Assembly: GCF_033878955.1 (NCBI RefSeq)
Contig: NZ_CP138858.1
Span: forward strand, 806,001 to 870,000
Direction of reading: 5' to 3'
DNA length: 64,000 nt
DNA from: Coraliomargarita algicola
Lineage (GTDB): Bacteria; Verrucomicrobiota; Verrucomicrobiia; Opitutales; Coraliomargaritaceae
In this document: positions 1-10,025 of the stretch, piece by piece
Layout: each line of letters begins with the position of its first letter
Numbering within the stretch: the first letter of the stretch is position 1
Translations under genes and position numbers: made by a program
The notes under the pieces: generated by a model
Seen by the model: only the letters and a program-made list of their open reading frames with translations
What the model was told of the DNA's origin: nothing
Databases searched by the model: none

Positions 1-713
1 TTCTTCATGATCCGCTCATAATTCCGCAATGCTTGATCGATGCGGGAAGCGTAATGCTTTGGTTGCGGCTCACAATTGAATGCAACAAAAAATACGATCT
101 CGTCGGCATGCTGTGTGCATTCCTGACAGTACATGAAATCATAATGCAAAGCATAGGTTTTCAACGGCTGATCGGCTCCCATGATGATCGAGGTCTCCGC
201 AGAAGCATCGTTCACAACATCCACCACCGAACGTCGTAGCCAAGCGTCACTTCCGATTTCCCACGGACTGATTTGCCGGCCATCCATTTGCACAGCCAAG
301 TGCCCGTGCAACAACTGACGCGCACGCACCGTACGGTCCTGCGGGTTCTCTAAAACGCGCACACGTTGGAAGAGACAACCCTGATCCAGCACCAGCTCAT
401 GCTGCAAGCAGACATCCCCCAATTGGCACTCCGAGACATAACCGAATGGTAGGTGCTTAGTTTGATTGAACTCTAGGTAATAAATACCTTCATCAATGAT
501 CACCTGAACACGTGCCAACTTATCAAAAGCGGCAATATTTGAAGCACGAAAGAAAGCCCCGCGATAAATATCCTGCTCCCCTTGAAAAGACAGCTCCGCC
601 AGACCACCATGAGATGCCACACTCGCCCACACACGCCCCGATGCGTAGTGATTTAAAACTAAACCAAAGCTGCTTTCCGACTCTGGAACTCCATCATTAA
701 ATTTTGTGATCAT
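1..713 (-). CDS. Putative six-hairpin glycosidase, N-terminal part (runs off window)
   Basis: An open frame reads from ATG at 713 to the left edge with no stop, so about 237 N-terminal residues are present and the catalytic part lies outside. It is clearly paralogous to the complete 669-residue protein at 23886-25895: both start MIT, share a G-F-G-L/V-x-x-N-H-Y opening, a HLPFGYxSEC block and a LVLDxxxLFQRV block. In the full-length relative these precede an (alpha/alpha)6-like glycosidase domain, so this is probably the N-terminal beta-sandwich. No signal peptide is visible, suggesting a cytoplasmic enzyme. It begins 11 bp after the stop of the large GH39-like gene and is probably the last visible member of the unit transcribed from about 10160. 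The substrate is unknown. Confidence 0.75.
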   Translation of the reverse strand, partial: MITKFNDGVPESESSFGLVLNHYASGRVWASVASHGGLAELSFQGEQDIYRGAFFRASNIAAFDKLARVQVIIDEGIYYLEFNQTKHLPFGYVSECQLGDVCLQHELVLDQGCLFQRVRVLENPQDRTVRARQLLHGHLAVQMDGRQISPWEIGSDAWLRRSVVDVVNDASAETSIIMGADQPLKTYALHYDFMYCQECTQHADEIVFFVAFNCEPQPKHYASRIDQALRNYERIMK

Positions 714-724
714 CGGGTATTCTA

Positions 725-3700
725 TCAGTTCTTTGAGGGCACCTCGTGAAGTTGCATATCCGTGTAGAAAAATTTCACAGCGCCTTGTACCTCTTTCGTC
801 GAAAGCGTAAGCCGCAGCCCCATGGCAACGGCCTCTTCCGGCGCTTGGAACATTAAGCGATAACTCCCCCACTCGCCGGTCGGCTCTGATTGGGCAATAC
901 GCTCCCACTTCAACCACTTCCCCTTTGCATCCAGAAAAAACACTCCAGCCCCACCGGGCGCCCATTTACATTCACCATCGAGCACTCCTTTCATTTGAAA
1001 AGAAGCTTCAAGAGCAGCTCCACCCGCCACAGGCATCACCTGATTCCACTGGCCCGCGCCTCGATCCGGATGCGTGGATTCAATCCATAACGCCGTTTTT
1101 CCATCTTCGACCGTGACACCCCCTTGGATATTCCCGTCTGGATTCTTAGAAGGGTTCCGAAAAAGCCATGCCTCGATCCTACCTTCCTCATTGCTTTCTA
1201 AAGTGGGGTTCAAGAGCAAGTTCTTCGACTCATGCACGCCTTCTCCCATCAGGTAATAGCGCCCAAATTCAGATGAATCCAAATTATTACGGGAGGAGCC
1301 GTGTAAGGCCATCTGCACCCTGCGCGTCATTTCATCCACCTTGGCATCGTCAAACACGAAATCCATTCCAATACGAGTCCCCGCCTGTAGTTGGAATGCG
1401 GCCTCTTGCGTAGGCCGTATCCGCCCTTCCAAGACATAGCCATACTCGGTCTGCTTTCCCACAGCATCGATGTTGATGATCGGATCGAAACGCCCAAAGC
1501 GTTGCACATGTGCCGGTGCCAGCTCGCCACTTCGCACTGGAACGATCGCATTTTGCTCAACGCCAGGCGAATACACAGGTGTTTGCTCCGCAAGTGCACG
1601 TCCATCGAAGAAAAACTCTAATGCATCTTGCAGGTAGGCACGATGAACGTCCCCTTCCGCCACAGGTTTGAAATGATCGTCCTGCACCTCGATGTAGAAA
1701 TAGATTCCGTCGTTTTCCCTCCATGCTGTCTTTACAGCAAACGATAAATCACTCGGCCCTTGCCAGGAGTTAGGATCGTAATACCCAACCGGCGGGCGAC
1801 CGATGTAAACCTTATCAGCAGTGTCCGCCACTTCAGCAGCCAGCGACGTCCACTCTGCTCCATCACCATCAAGTTCGATCTCATACTCGACAAGAGGAAT
1901 ACCACGCGCCACTCCTTCGGAAGCAAAAGTAAGTTCGCTCGATGCCAACTCAGTCTCTTCACGATCTAAACTGGCTCGAACCATGTGCTCCCCACGCGCC
2001 AAGGCACCTGCCGTCAAAGTAAATGGAATTAATTCTTCAGCTCCAGCTGGGATTTTTACCGTTGGATCGTAGCTAAATTCCGAACCTGCCGAAACCAGGC
2101 TCAGCCTAGCGTTCAATTCCTCTGACAACAAATTGCGCACTCGAACAAAACCAGACTCCTGCTCACCTGGACTCAAGAGCGAGGGGAATTCCTCAAATGC
2201 TAGAAATGGCGCCTCACGAAATTCGGAAGTAATATCAAAAACGTAGACGGGTTCTCGCCCCAAATTAATGGTCAAGATATTGCCTTCCGATTTCCACGTC
2301 AGTGGGTTTCCGAGATAATCCATTCCATGATACAAACCTTCGCGTGCCACAATAAAGGAACGCGAGGAAGGCCCGTTTGCAAAGAGAGCGGCCGTCTGTG
2401 AGCCGTCCAGATCTGTCACTCTCACTGCCGCTGCCGTCGAGACAGACAATGGAATTAACTCAACCGACTCCTGCGTCGTCAGCACACTCGCCAATGCCGC
2501 ATATGCAATGCCTTTCAGGCTAGGCGCTCCCGCCGATCCCCCAGGGTGCGGGTAAAAGACTGAAGACCCCATCAACATAAACCACTTCTCCACCCCCAAC
2601 GCACAATCCAATAAAATCGCCTGTGTTTGCCATGCCGCTCCCACTGCTTCCGTGGTCAGAGCAATGGCATCGGCAGAAACAATCACCACACCATCTGAGA
2701 GTTGTCGCGCACGTGGATAGCGCGCTAATAAGTCCTCTTCAGTCAGCGGTCTACCATCAATACGACGTGGCTGGTGGATTCCGCACTCAGTGTTCCAAAG
2801 CGGCGGCACCTCATCTAAGTATTCCTTCAAGATTGTTTTGGTGCGCTCAATTTTACGATATTTCTGCCATTCAGCAACCGGAGCCCTCCCAATATAATTA
2901 TGAAAGGATAAAATGTCGAAATAGCCAGCGCCACCGGCCGCTAACACGTCCTCCGTCCATTCGGGATAAGTCGTCACACCGCACAATCCTACGATTTTCG
3001 CTTCAGGGTCCAATTCGCGAATAATATCATGCGCGGTCACCAAAACATCGACATAGTCCGATGGGGGCATTCCATGCGCGTTCGGCTCGTTGAGGATTTC
3101 CCAGTATTTCACCCGCCCCTTATAGCGATCGACGATCGCGCGCAGCCAATGATTCCACTGAGGCTTCTCAGTAGGCGTCACATGCGGTGGGTCGTAAAAG
3201 GGACCGACCGTCAACATCATGTCCAAACCAACCTTCAGCGCTTTGTCCACACGAGCATCTAAGTGGTTATCAAAATTCGGTAACATAGTACCTTTCGCCT
3301 TCGGCAAATAAGGTATGTGACGCTCGATGCGACCACCGATGGCTAAGTCTTCGATGTGACGGGTAAAGATCTCGTGCCCGCCCAATGGAGAACTGGCAGG
3401 ACGTTCCTCCATCGGAGCGACTGGGACAGTCACGCCCAGGGGAAATACTTCACGCGCGACAAGGGAGTCCTTGTCATCGGAAATGCTCACGAAGAGTTGA
3501 TACACGTCATGCACCTCAGGAAAAGATACCAGCACGGTAGTCGCGCGAATGCCGGACTCCATCATAAGTTGTGTATCGAGCACAGTCTCCTCCCCCGCTC
3601 GGACGAGGCGGGTGTGCACATAGTGTGCACTTTGCTCGGCGATCTCGTTTGGCAAAGTGATCGTCACCGGAAGTTCGGAACCAGCCTCGAAATAACCATA

Positions 3701-4627
3701 CGAATCACGCGGAATCTCAATTTCAATTTGATCGCGTAGACTTTTTTCAGTCAAAAATGCAAGATGTCGCACAGCTTGCTGAGCGGGGCCAAGAGCAGGT
3801 CTTCCTTGCTCATAATGCGCCCGAATTTCATCTGCTGAGAGTGGAGAATCATAGATCGCGAGTTCATCCAAATCAAAGAACAAGGTATTGTTACGATATG
3901 CCTGTGCACCAATCTTCAGCCCTTCACGTGATTCCTCCGGATGTAAGGCCGTGCGCCCACGGGGCGGTTCAGGCTGGCTATAGGCACCCTCGAATTTTTG
4001 TTCACCAGCCAATTCACCATCGCAGTATAGTCGAAGTGTCTGCCCGTCTAGAACCATAACCAAATGATGCCATACATTCATCACCAAGGGAGGCGCGACT
4101 AAGTTCACATCTCCGCCAAGCTCCTGACTACGGCCCAGCCTGGCATACACACCCGCTTCATCCGCAGAAATCGCCCACCCGGACCGAAAACCATTGCCCA
4201 CAGAAAACAAATTCGCACGTCCTCGATCCCCCTCTTGGGGTGAATGAATCCGTACCCAAGACTCCACGACAAGTGCATCTGTATCCGTACGAAAGAAGAG
4301 CGACTCCATCACACTATTGCCAGTGCTCCTGAAGGTCAGCGCAGGCTTGCCCTGCCAACGGCCTTCCGTCCATTTAGGAAAATCAATTGCCACTTCCCCT
4401 TGCAATACATCATCATGATAGGGAGATGCATGGGTGATCACTAAGCCCGTGCTGTCTTGTCCAGTAAGGTCCGGAACAACATCGCTGATACGTTCGAACG
4501 TGTAATGCCGAACGGATGAATCAAGTGAGCCGACTTCTAACAACGATTGCGCATGTCCGTCAGACAAAACGAAATAAAAAGCAATCGCTAACAAGCGAAA
4601 TATAGGAGTATTCATACAGGCATTCAT
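725..4627 (-). CDS. Secreted multidomain GH39-like glycoside hydrolase with LamG and CBM9-like domains
   Basis: A protein of about 1300 residues. The longest frame opens with a TTG at 4666, but ATG at 4627 (or 4615) places a typical signal peptide (MNTPIFRLLAIAFYF...) at the N terminus, so 4627 was chosen. Order of domains: signal peptide; LamG/concanavalin-like fold at about 95-275; a (beta/alpha)8 catalytic region at about 400-640 with the clan-A pair E514 in EILNEPNA (acid/base) and E614 in WNTECGIH (nucleophile); a linker; a CBM9-like domain at about 905-1115; and a CBM4/9-like jelly roll at about 1135-1300. The two glutamates about 100 residues apart fit GH39 and related families, but the exact family was not verified. 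It lies between a LamG PEP-CTERM gene and a six-hairpin glycosidase, as expected for an extracellular endo- or exo-enzyme. Confidence 0.8.
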   Translation of the reverse strand: MNACMNTPIFRLLAIAFYFVLSDGHAQSLLEVGSLDSSVRHYTFERISDVVPDLTGQDSTGLVITHASPYHDDVLQGEVAIDFPKWTEGRWQGKPALTFRSTGNSVMESLFFRTDTDALVVESWVRIHSPQEGDRGRANLFSVGNGFRSGWAISADEAGVYARLGRSQELGGDVNLVAPPLVMNVWHHLVMVLDGQTLRLYCDGELAGEQKFEGAYSQPEPPRGRTALHPEESREGLKIGAQAYRNNTLFFDLDELAIYDSPLSADEIRAHYEQGRPALGPAQQAVRHLAFLTEKSLRDQIEIEIPRDSYGYFEAGSELPVTITLPNEIAEQSAHYVHTRLVRAGEETVLDTQLMMESGIRATTVLVSFPEVHDVYQLFVSISDDKDSLVAREVFPLGVTVPVAPMEERPASSPLGGHEIFTRHIEDLAIGGRIERHIPYLPKAKGTMLPNFDNHLDARVDKALKVGLDMMLTVGPFYDPPHVTPTEKPQWNHWLRAIVDRYKGRVKYWEILNEPNAHGMPPSDYVDVLVTAHDIIRELDPEAKIVGLCGVTTYPEWTEDVLAAGGAGYFDILSFHNYIGRAPVAEWQKYRKIERTKTILKEYLDEVPPLWNTECGIHQPRRIDGRPLTEEDLLARYPRARQLSDGVVIVSADAIALTTEAVGAAWQTQAILLDCALGVEKWFMLMGSSVFYPHPGGSAGAPSLKGIAYAALASVLTTQESVELIPLSVSTAAAVRVTDLDGSQTAALFANGPSSRSFIVAREGLYHGMDYLGNPLTWKSEGNILTINLGREPVYVFDITSEFREAPFLAFEEFPSLLSPGEQESGFVRVRNLLSEELNARLSLVSAGSEFSYDPTVKIPAGAEELIPFTLTAGALARGEHMVRASLDREETELASSELTFASEGVARGIPLVEYEIELDGDGAEWTSLAAEVADTADKVYIGRPPVGYYDPNSWQGPSDLSFAVKTAWRENDGIYFYIEVQDDHFKPVAEGDVHRAYLQDALEFFFDGRALAEQTPVYSPGVEQNAIVPVRSGELAPAHVQRFGRFDPIINIDAVGKQTEYGYVLEGRIRPTQEAAFQLQAGTRIGMDFVFDDAKVDEMTRRVQMALHGSSRNNLDSSEFGRYYLMGEGVHESKNLLLNPTLESNEEGRIEAWLFRNPSKNPDGNIQGGVTVEDGKTALWIESTHPDRGAGQWNQVMPVAGGAALEASFQMKGVLDGECKWAPGGAGVFFLDAKGKWLKWERIAQSEPTGEWGSYRLMFQAPEEAVAMGLRLTLSTKEVQGAVKFFYTDMQLHEVPSKN

Positions 4628-4761
4628 AAAGTTCGGCTGGCGATGTATAGGCACAAATGCCCCCAACGCCTTCAGCGGAAAACCAAGGCAACAACAGTAG
4701 ATAAAATGAGCACGGACTAGCGCGCCGCTAATCCGTGCCAGATCAAAATCAGTCGATCGAT

Positions 4762-5616
4762 CTACTTCATGCGCTGCTTACGAGCACCGAAAACAAATAA
4801 CGAGGCGACTCCTGAAAGCAGTAAGGCATAGCTGCCGGGCTCTGGAATTGCTGAGAAGTGATTCTGAATCTCGGTGCTGGTGAGTGCATCATCATACCAA
4901 GCGACGGAATCTAGGTCACCACTCCATGGACTATTTGCATTATAAACAAATGCACCGATTTTGAGCCCACTAACAAAACCATCAATAGAGTCATCTGAAT
5001 CAAATTCGGCTCCAGTTAAAGCCTGAGAAATAGTTCCTGTTGATTGATTCCCAACCCACGCATCAATCGTGTATTTTGCATCATCTCCACTCCCTAGAGT
5101 GGGATCCGTATACACAATGTTGATCGCGACGTAATACGCACTGTCAGTAGAAATACTGCTCAAAGTTTCGATACTAGAACCATTTCCAAAACGAGCCTTC
5201 AAATCGCTGCCATCTTGGTAAACATAGAAGCGATCATTATTGTTACCACTGAAAATGTGCGCTTCAGAAGAACTCGCTTCAGACGGACGCATCAGAAATT
5301 CGAGCGTATAAGAATTACCAGTTGTGATCGATACAGACATTCCGGTCAAATAGTTACCAGAACCGGGGAGAGTTGCTGTCTCATCGGCAAAACTTACACT
5401 CCCTGTGGTCGTCAAATTATTACTACCTTCCTTATCATCGGTAGCCGTCGCAGCAAATGTGTATTGATTCACGAGGTTCGCATCTAATTGCTGCATCGCT
5501 TCCAAACCACTAGCACCCGAAATCGCATCTGCATGCGCGATGCTGGAGAAAAAGCACCCAGCGAGTATAGCTGTAAATGTGGTGCTTTGAATTGTATTCT
5601 TTTGTAGTATTTTCAT
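4762..5616 (-). CDS. PEP-CTERM protein with LamG domain
   Basis: 284 residues. There is an N-terminal signal peptide (hydrophobic stretch ending near SIAHADA), then a LamG/concanavalin-like domain over about residues 35-255 ending in the usual GDLDSVAWYDDALT strand. The last 28 residues form a PEP-CTERM tail: IPEPGSYALL, a hydrophobic helix and a basic end. PEP-CTERM tails are processed by exosortases, which are not encoded here, and the protein is expected to end at the cell surface or in exopolysaccharide. It sits 81 bp downstream of the SGNH esterase and upstream of the GH39-like enzyme, which has its own LamG domain, so both may bind the same glycan. No enzymatic motif is visible. Confidence 0.85.
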   Translation of the reverse strand: MKILQKNTIQSTTFTAILAGCFFSSIAHADAISGASGLEAMQQLDANLVNQYTFAATATDDKEGSNNLTTTGSVSFADETATLPGSGNYLTGMSVSITTGNSYTLEFLMRPSEASSSEAHIFSGNNNDRFYVYQDGSDLKARFGNGSSIETLSSISTDSAYYVAINIVYTDPTLGSGDDAKYTIDAWVGNQSTGTISQALTGAEFDSDDSIDGFVSGLKIGAFVYNANSPWSGDLDSVAWYDDALTSTEIQNHFSAIPEPGSYALLLSGVASLFVFGARKQRMK

Positions 5617-5697
5617 ATGTATTATGGGGGGTTAGTGTTTTGCTCTTTTGATTATGAGCAGGTGATGAATCAAAACTTTAAACAGAACTTAAATTAT

Positions 5698-7122
5698 TCA
5701 TTCCATTTCCGGCAAACTAGGATTGTAGATACGAATGGCAGCTAAAGACTCTGCCGAGTCACTATCGCGAGCCACCAAGGTCAGGGTATGCTTGCCTGGC
5801 TCAAATCCTTGAGCTGCCACCACTAAAGTTTCCGACACATAGTCGCTCACGGCAGGCGCTTGAAAAAGATCCGCGCAGTGTGCAACGGCTTTCCAAGTAA
5901 TTCGGAAATCTTCTGGCGGCGCTTCCTTTGTCATCGAACGGGCACGGGCCAATTTCGACCAATCCTCTGGCTCAATCACCACACGACCGGATTTGGAAAC
6001 AAAGCGCTCACCACTACTACCAATACCATCTGCACCCGTGACTGAACCAGTGACTTCGAACTTAAAATCAGTGAGTTCCTCATTGTAATCAAATATCCTC
6101 AACGACCAATCCTCCACTACAGGGGGTGTTTCGGATGACACACGCAAAACAGCCGGCCACCAGGTCCCAGGGTAAGCGGATGCTCGTGTGAAGGCCGTTG
6201 TTCCCAACAGCTCCGAAGGTTTGCGCCCATCTATATATATTTCAATGCCAGAGGTGTTTCCTTCGTTAATCCCTGCGACTAAGTCGATCTTATTACCCTC
6301 AAATTCCAGTTCTAAGCGATCCCCCTGCCATGCAAGATCCTGCCCAAGTTTGTAGGTTTTTACTTTCTCATTCCATACACTGGGATCAGCAAAATCTGGC
6401 TGATACTGAAGGTAGTCTTGTATCAAGTGCCTCATGACAAAGATCCCCCAATCATTCAGGTGAACAACATCACGAAGTAATGCCTGCGGCTCGATTTGAT
6501 TGCGATGCAAGTATTGCTTCCAAGGGCTTAAAATATCAGCGAATTCGATTTGATAGCGCTCACAAAGATCCGGAAGAAAAACGCGATTATGCTGTAAAAT
6601 TCTGGCAAACCTTTTGCTCTGCATCTGGGTCTCCTCATCCTCAAGCTGCGCGGGCAAAGTCGGATGATCATTTGTCAGTAAAATATCCGTCGTCGTATTT
6701 TCTAAAGCTTGGCGAATAATCGCTTCATATGGCTCTGGCACCCGAGTATAGTCATGAAAGATCATCAAGTCCGGATAAAAACTATTGATGTCAGTCGGAG
6801 CTGTTCTAACCAAGTATTCAGCACCGAAGCCCCCAATTGCACGATGCGCAAAGACAAAATCAACGTCTGGATAGCTGCGCTTTAAGTATTCCTGCACTGG
6901 CCAGGACCACTGTGCAGTGATTGATTGTCCATAAAACAAAACGCGAACTGTGTTCCGCTGCTGCGGCGAACTTTCAGTAATCAACGCCATGGATCGTGTT
7001 AAATAACGTCCGGGGTGGACTAACGCAGGATTTTCGGGCACCGGCCACTCGGGTGATTCTTCAGCACATACCGAGTGTGCTAGACTTAGCACAAGGCTAA
7101 AACCTAAAAGTAGTTTTTTCAT
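5698..7122 (-). CDS. Secreted SGNH/GDSL-type esterase-like protein
   Basis: About 474 residues from ATG at 7122; upstream in-frame ATG (7140) and GTG (7155) codons only add residues before the signal peptide MKKLLLGFSLVLSL. The SGNH signatures are a block I serine in FYGQSIT (S67), a glycine block in AIGGFGA, and a D-x-x-H near the end of the catalytic domain (D218, H221 in RDVVHLND). The usual block III Gly-x-Asn-Asp is replaced by a HDYTR segment, so activity is not certain. The C-terminal 200 residues are beta-rich and of unknown function. SGNH enzymes in such loci usually remove acetyl or other acyl groups from glycans. It lies between a regulator gene and a PEP-CTERM gene in the same orientation. 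Confidence 0.75.
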   Translation of the reverse strand: MKKLLLGFSLVLSLAHSVCAEESPEWPVPENPALVHPGRYLTRSMALITESSPQQRNTVRVLFYGQSITAQWSWPVQEYLKRSYPDVDFVFAHRAIGGFGAEYLVRTAPTDINSFYPDLMIFHDYTRVPEPYEAIIRQALENTTTDILLTNDHPTLPAQLEDEETQMQSKRFARILQHNRVFLPDLCERYQIEFADILSPWKQYLHRNQIEPQALLRDVVHLNDWGIFVMRHLIQDYLQYQPDFADPSVWNEKVKTYKLGQDLAWQGDRLELEFEGNKIDLVAGINEGNTSGIEIYIDGRKPSELLGTTAFTRASAYPGTWWPAVLRVSSETPPVVEDWSLRIFDYNEELTDFKFEVTGSVTGADGIGSSGERFVSKSGRVVIEPEDWSKLARARSMTKEAPPEDFRITWKAVAHCADLFQAPAVSDYVSETLVVAAQGFEPGKHTLTLVARDSDSAESLAAIRIYNPSLPEME

Positions 7123-7239
7123 CAATTTGGGGTTTCTCATAAGATTGGGGTTCACGGGGCAATGCGCCCTATTCAGCGCTAGAGCAAATTGACAAAAACT
7201 CAGGGTAACACATCGGGTAAACTGACTGCTTGATTCGCA

Positions 7240-8355
7240 CTAAGACGCTCGAACGGGTTGAATATAATAAGGTTCACGGACTTTGCCTGCGATCAGGTCG
7301 TCCAACATTTCAAAGATCGCTTCAGCCATGGCCTTCGGGTCCAATTCCATTCGAAGTATCGCTCCCTCCCATTCAGAAAGTAGAAACGAGCCCGTATTCG
7401 CATGCGAACATACCGTAATATCCCTACCAGGTTCAATTCCGTTACGGGAGAAATAGGATAAGACGCCGCGACACATCACATCGTCCGAGATGAGCAATCC
7501 ATCTGGACGCTGATCCGGATGAGTCCACCAACCAACGGAATCTAACCACTGTTCCGCATACGCACGCCCCAGTCCTTCGCGTGTCGTGTCGGGAGAATCC
7601 TCCCCTCGCATCGGTCGAACAACCCGATCAACAACATAGTCCAGCCCCTTGGCTTCAATGAATTTTTGAAATTTCTTATAATCATACTTTCGCGGTGTGA
7701 TGAAGCCCACACGCGCACAGCCTGATTCGATCAAACTATCCAAGCCCATCGAAATAAGCGCATCGTAGTCTAAGACCACGGTGTGGGCAGATACTGATGT
7801 ACTCTGACCGTCATCAGACGTCCCGATCACAGGAATATTCTGGCTACGCAACCAGGCTTCCTGCTCCTCGCTATTGCGCCCCATTAGAATAATTCCATCG
7901 ATCTTATCATCCTGTAGAGCTTCAAGCAGATCTTTGTGCACCTGTGCCTCTCCAGCAACTTTTTGATCCGACATTTCAGGCACATCTAAAAAACACGAAA
8001 GACGCTTATCACTTCGATTCGCCAGGCGCGAACTTTGCTGCAGAAACATACGTCCGAATTCCGACCCCGAGGGAGAAAAAATATTTCCGCCGAAAACCAG
8101 TGCGATCCGCTGCTGAGCCAGTGTATCTGAAACATAAATCCCACTGCCCTGCACACAGCGCAATACTCCTTTGTTCTGCAAATGCACCAAACTTTTCGAC
8201 AAAGTCGCTTTCGTCACCCCCAGCGATTCCATTAAAACACGCCCCGTCGGAAGCCTCCCCCCCGGCCCAAGCTCGTGAGCAAGATTCGTCAATGCAGCAA
8301 TCACATGCGGTTGCTTATTGGGACCGCGAACAGAAATGGGCGAAAGTGATTTCAT
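7240..8355 (-). CDS. GntR/LacI-hybrid (AraR-like) transcription regulator
   Basis: 371 residues from ATG at 8355; the frame could extend two codons to a TTG. Residues 1-75 form a GntR-type winged helix (GRLPTGRVLMESLGVTKATL, then LVHLQNKGVLRCVQGSGIYV). The rest is a periplasmic-binding-protein-like sensor of the LacI type (QRIALVFGG, DGIILMG, PDGLLISDDVMCRGVLSYF). This architecture is that of Bacillus AraR. It is the second gene of a minus-strand unit, 77 bp after the TIM-barrel-like gene. A 31-nt element just upstream (8388-8418) recurs upstream of 10025, so the protein probably controls both promoters. The ligand is likely a mono- or oligosaccharide; which one cannot be told. Confidence 0.85.
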   Translation of the reverse strand: MKSLSPISVRGPNKQPHVIAALTNLAHELGPGGRLPTGRVLMESLGVTKATLSKSLVHLQNKGVLRCVQGSGIYVSDTLAQQRIALVFGGNIFSPSGSEFGRMFLQQSSRLANRSDKRLSCFLDVPEMSDQKVAGEAQVHKDLLEALQDDKIDGIILMGRNSEEQEAWLRSQNIPVIGTSDDGQSTSVSAHTVVLDYDALISMGLDSLIESGCARVGFITPRKYDYKKFQKFIEAKGLDYVVDRVVRPMRGEDSPDTTREGLGRAYAEQWLDSVGWWTHPDQRPDGLLISDDVMCRGVLSYFSRNGIEPGRDITVCSHANTGSFLLSEWEGAILRMELDPKAMAEAIFEMLDDLIAGKVREPYYIQPVRAS

Positions 8356-8387
8356 GACCAAACAAGATTAAGGAGCAATAGAGATAG

Positions 8388-8418
8388 GGAAATTTGCCTA
8401 TACTAATTCATACGTCAA
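8388..8418 (-). promoter_or_regulatory. Candidate operator, copy B of a 31-nt element
   Basis: This stretch lies 33 nt upstream of the 8355 regulator. It matches the stretch at 10134-10164 in 22 of 31 positions without gaps. Read on the minus strand, the shared core is TTGAC, then 11 nt, then TATAGG followed by AA and TTT. The spacing does not fit a sigma-70 -35/-10 pair, which favours a protein-binding site. Confidence 0.45.
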
Positions 8419-8432
8419 CACAAAATTCGGAA

Positions 8433-10025
8433 TCACTCAGGGAGAACAATAAACTCAGCCCATTCGAGACGTCCCTCCACTTCCGGGGGCACAAACTCGA
8501 CCACATTAACATCGTCCAGCAAGACAGAATGCGGCACTTCATAGTGAGACAACAAACAGACCGCTTCCGGCAACTCTGGCCGATCTTGCCCAGGAAAAGC
8601 CCAATGGCGGCAATCCTCATAAACAGGGGCTTCCACAGAATCTACCAGCACGGCATTCACACGCATCGACATCCCTGCCAGGTGCCCATCAGACACTTCC
8701 TCGGAAAAACCAAGCCGCAAGACATAGCGCGACCGACTTGAAAGGCGTCCGATTGAGAGGCGCAAAGTCACATTCTCCGCCCAACGCCCGGGGTCCCACC
8801 CGATACTTGAATTTATCAATGGAATCGGCAAGACACGGCGCTGAGGCTCCCCCGGAGCTTGCACCTGTGGGTACGTAACTGGATGGCGTCGCACGACACG
8901 CTCCAAGGTATCAGCAGCACCCAAATGATTTAGCATTTCCAACATCAAACGCCGTTCGCCTGCTTCCCCCGCCTCACGATAACATTCGTTAAACAAATAC
9001 ACGCCATCAGCCCCTCGCTCCAAGGCCGCACTCGCCGCCCCATACAGGACATGATAATTCCCAAAAGAAGATCCCGGATAGGCCGCCACTCCACTCTCGA
9101 CCATTGCAATAATTTTCACTCGATCCCCGACCAGACGTCGCCAGATCTCAATCGGGTAATCCAAATTAGCACAGGCTCCAAAATCCGAAAGAATGACCTG
9201 ATCCACCAAGCCCAGCTCCGACCATCGAGCCACATCAAACCCCAGCGCTAGAGCGCTTTGAGGCTCTGCCGGCACACGATGCCGCAGCAGAATCGGATGC
9301 TCATAACGCAACTCAGCCCGCTTCCTCAAACGATCCACCTCGCCAATAAACTCGGTCAACACACTACGCCCAGCCGCCTCAGATCCAGGCGCAAACATGA
9401 ATATCCAACGCATCCAATCCAACTCAAGCCCATCCATATCATAGCGATCAAAAAGCTCCTCAACCAGCGCAAGGTGATGCGCGCGCACTTGCTCGTGCGA
9501 ATAATCAAAGGCTCCCTCAAAACTACGCTCAAATCGATACGGCGCACGGCGCAGTTGCGGGTTATCCTTCCAGAATCGAGTTGCGTGCGAATTAAAATGA
9601 TCCTGATCAGGTTGCTCCACACCCTCCTGAGCAAAGCCACCATGACTCTGCAGACCGTGACAGTCATTCATCCGCATTGTTAAAAACGCCTCGACCCCAT
9701 GGAAGCGCGTGCGATCCAGCCACACTTGCAAATGATCTACCCCCGCAGCCACCAAAGCCGCCATACCCGCCGCCTCCTGACAACGCTCGAAAAGCGGTTG
9801 ATCCAGCCCAAGATTAGGATCCGCATCGTCAATCAAGGTTTCCCAAACTCGACTAGAAAACAAAGCGCGCTGCATATTCACGCAAAAAGCCAAGCCCGCC
9901 AGTTGACACCCCTGCGCATAAAAATCAACCACACGCTCCAAGCCCTCAACCGTCATATCCTCAATCGGATGACAACGAGTAAATGCCGAGTCATCCTGAT
10001 TCACATAAACCCTTCGGCTGCTCAT
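8433..10025 (-). CDS. Unclassified TIM-barrel-like protein, putative glycosidase (paralogue at 44122)
   Basis: 530 residues. ATG at 10025 is supported by AAAGGTG six to seven bases upstream; the frame opens slightly earlier with a GTG. No signal peptide is visible. The protein shares ordered blocks with the 44122-45711 product: CVNxQRALFxSxVWET, MRMNDCHGL (about 119), RRAPYRxERSxEGAFDY, GLELDWMRW (about 200), HRVPA, and GADGVYxFNxxYRE. Alternating hydrophobic strands ending in acidic residues (LELDW, VDQVILSD, GVYLFNE) suggest a (beta/alpha)8 barrel. The last 130 residues look like a beta-sandwich. The family was not recognised; a glycosidase role is inferred from fold and context. It heads the first minus-strand unit and is preceded by a long leader carrying a candidate operator. 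Confidence 0.7.
   Translation of the reverse strand: MSSRRVYVNQDDSAFTRCHPIEDMTVEGLERVVDFYAQGCQLAGLAFCVNMQRALFSSRVWETLIDDADPNLGLDQPLFERCQEAAGMAALVAAGVDHLQVWLDRTRFHGVEAFLTMRMNDCHGLQSHGGFAQEGVEQPDQDHFNSHATRFWKDNPQLRRAPYRFERSFEGAFDYSHEQVRAHHLALVEELFDRYDMDGLELDWMRWIFMFAPGSEAAGRSVLTEFIGEVDRLRKRAELRYEHPILLRHRVPAEPQSALALGFDVARWSELGLVDQVILSDFGACANLDYPIEIWRRLVGDRVKIIAMVESGVAAYPGSSFGNYHVLYGAASAALERGADGVYLFNECYREAGEAGERRLMLEMLNHLGAADTLERVVRRHPVTYPQVQAPGEPQRRVLPIPLINSSIGWDPGRWAENVTLRLSIGRLSSRSRYVLRLGFSEEVSDGHLAGMSMRVNAVLVDSVEAPVYEDCRHWAFPGQDRPELPEAVCLLSHYEVPHSVLLDDVNVVEFVPPEVEGRLEWAEFIVLPE

Noticed and set aside
2623..3024. 133-codon plus-strand ORF inside the GH39-like gene
   Set aside because: It overlaps a gene with clear domains on the other strand and has no recognisable features; treated as a shadow frame.
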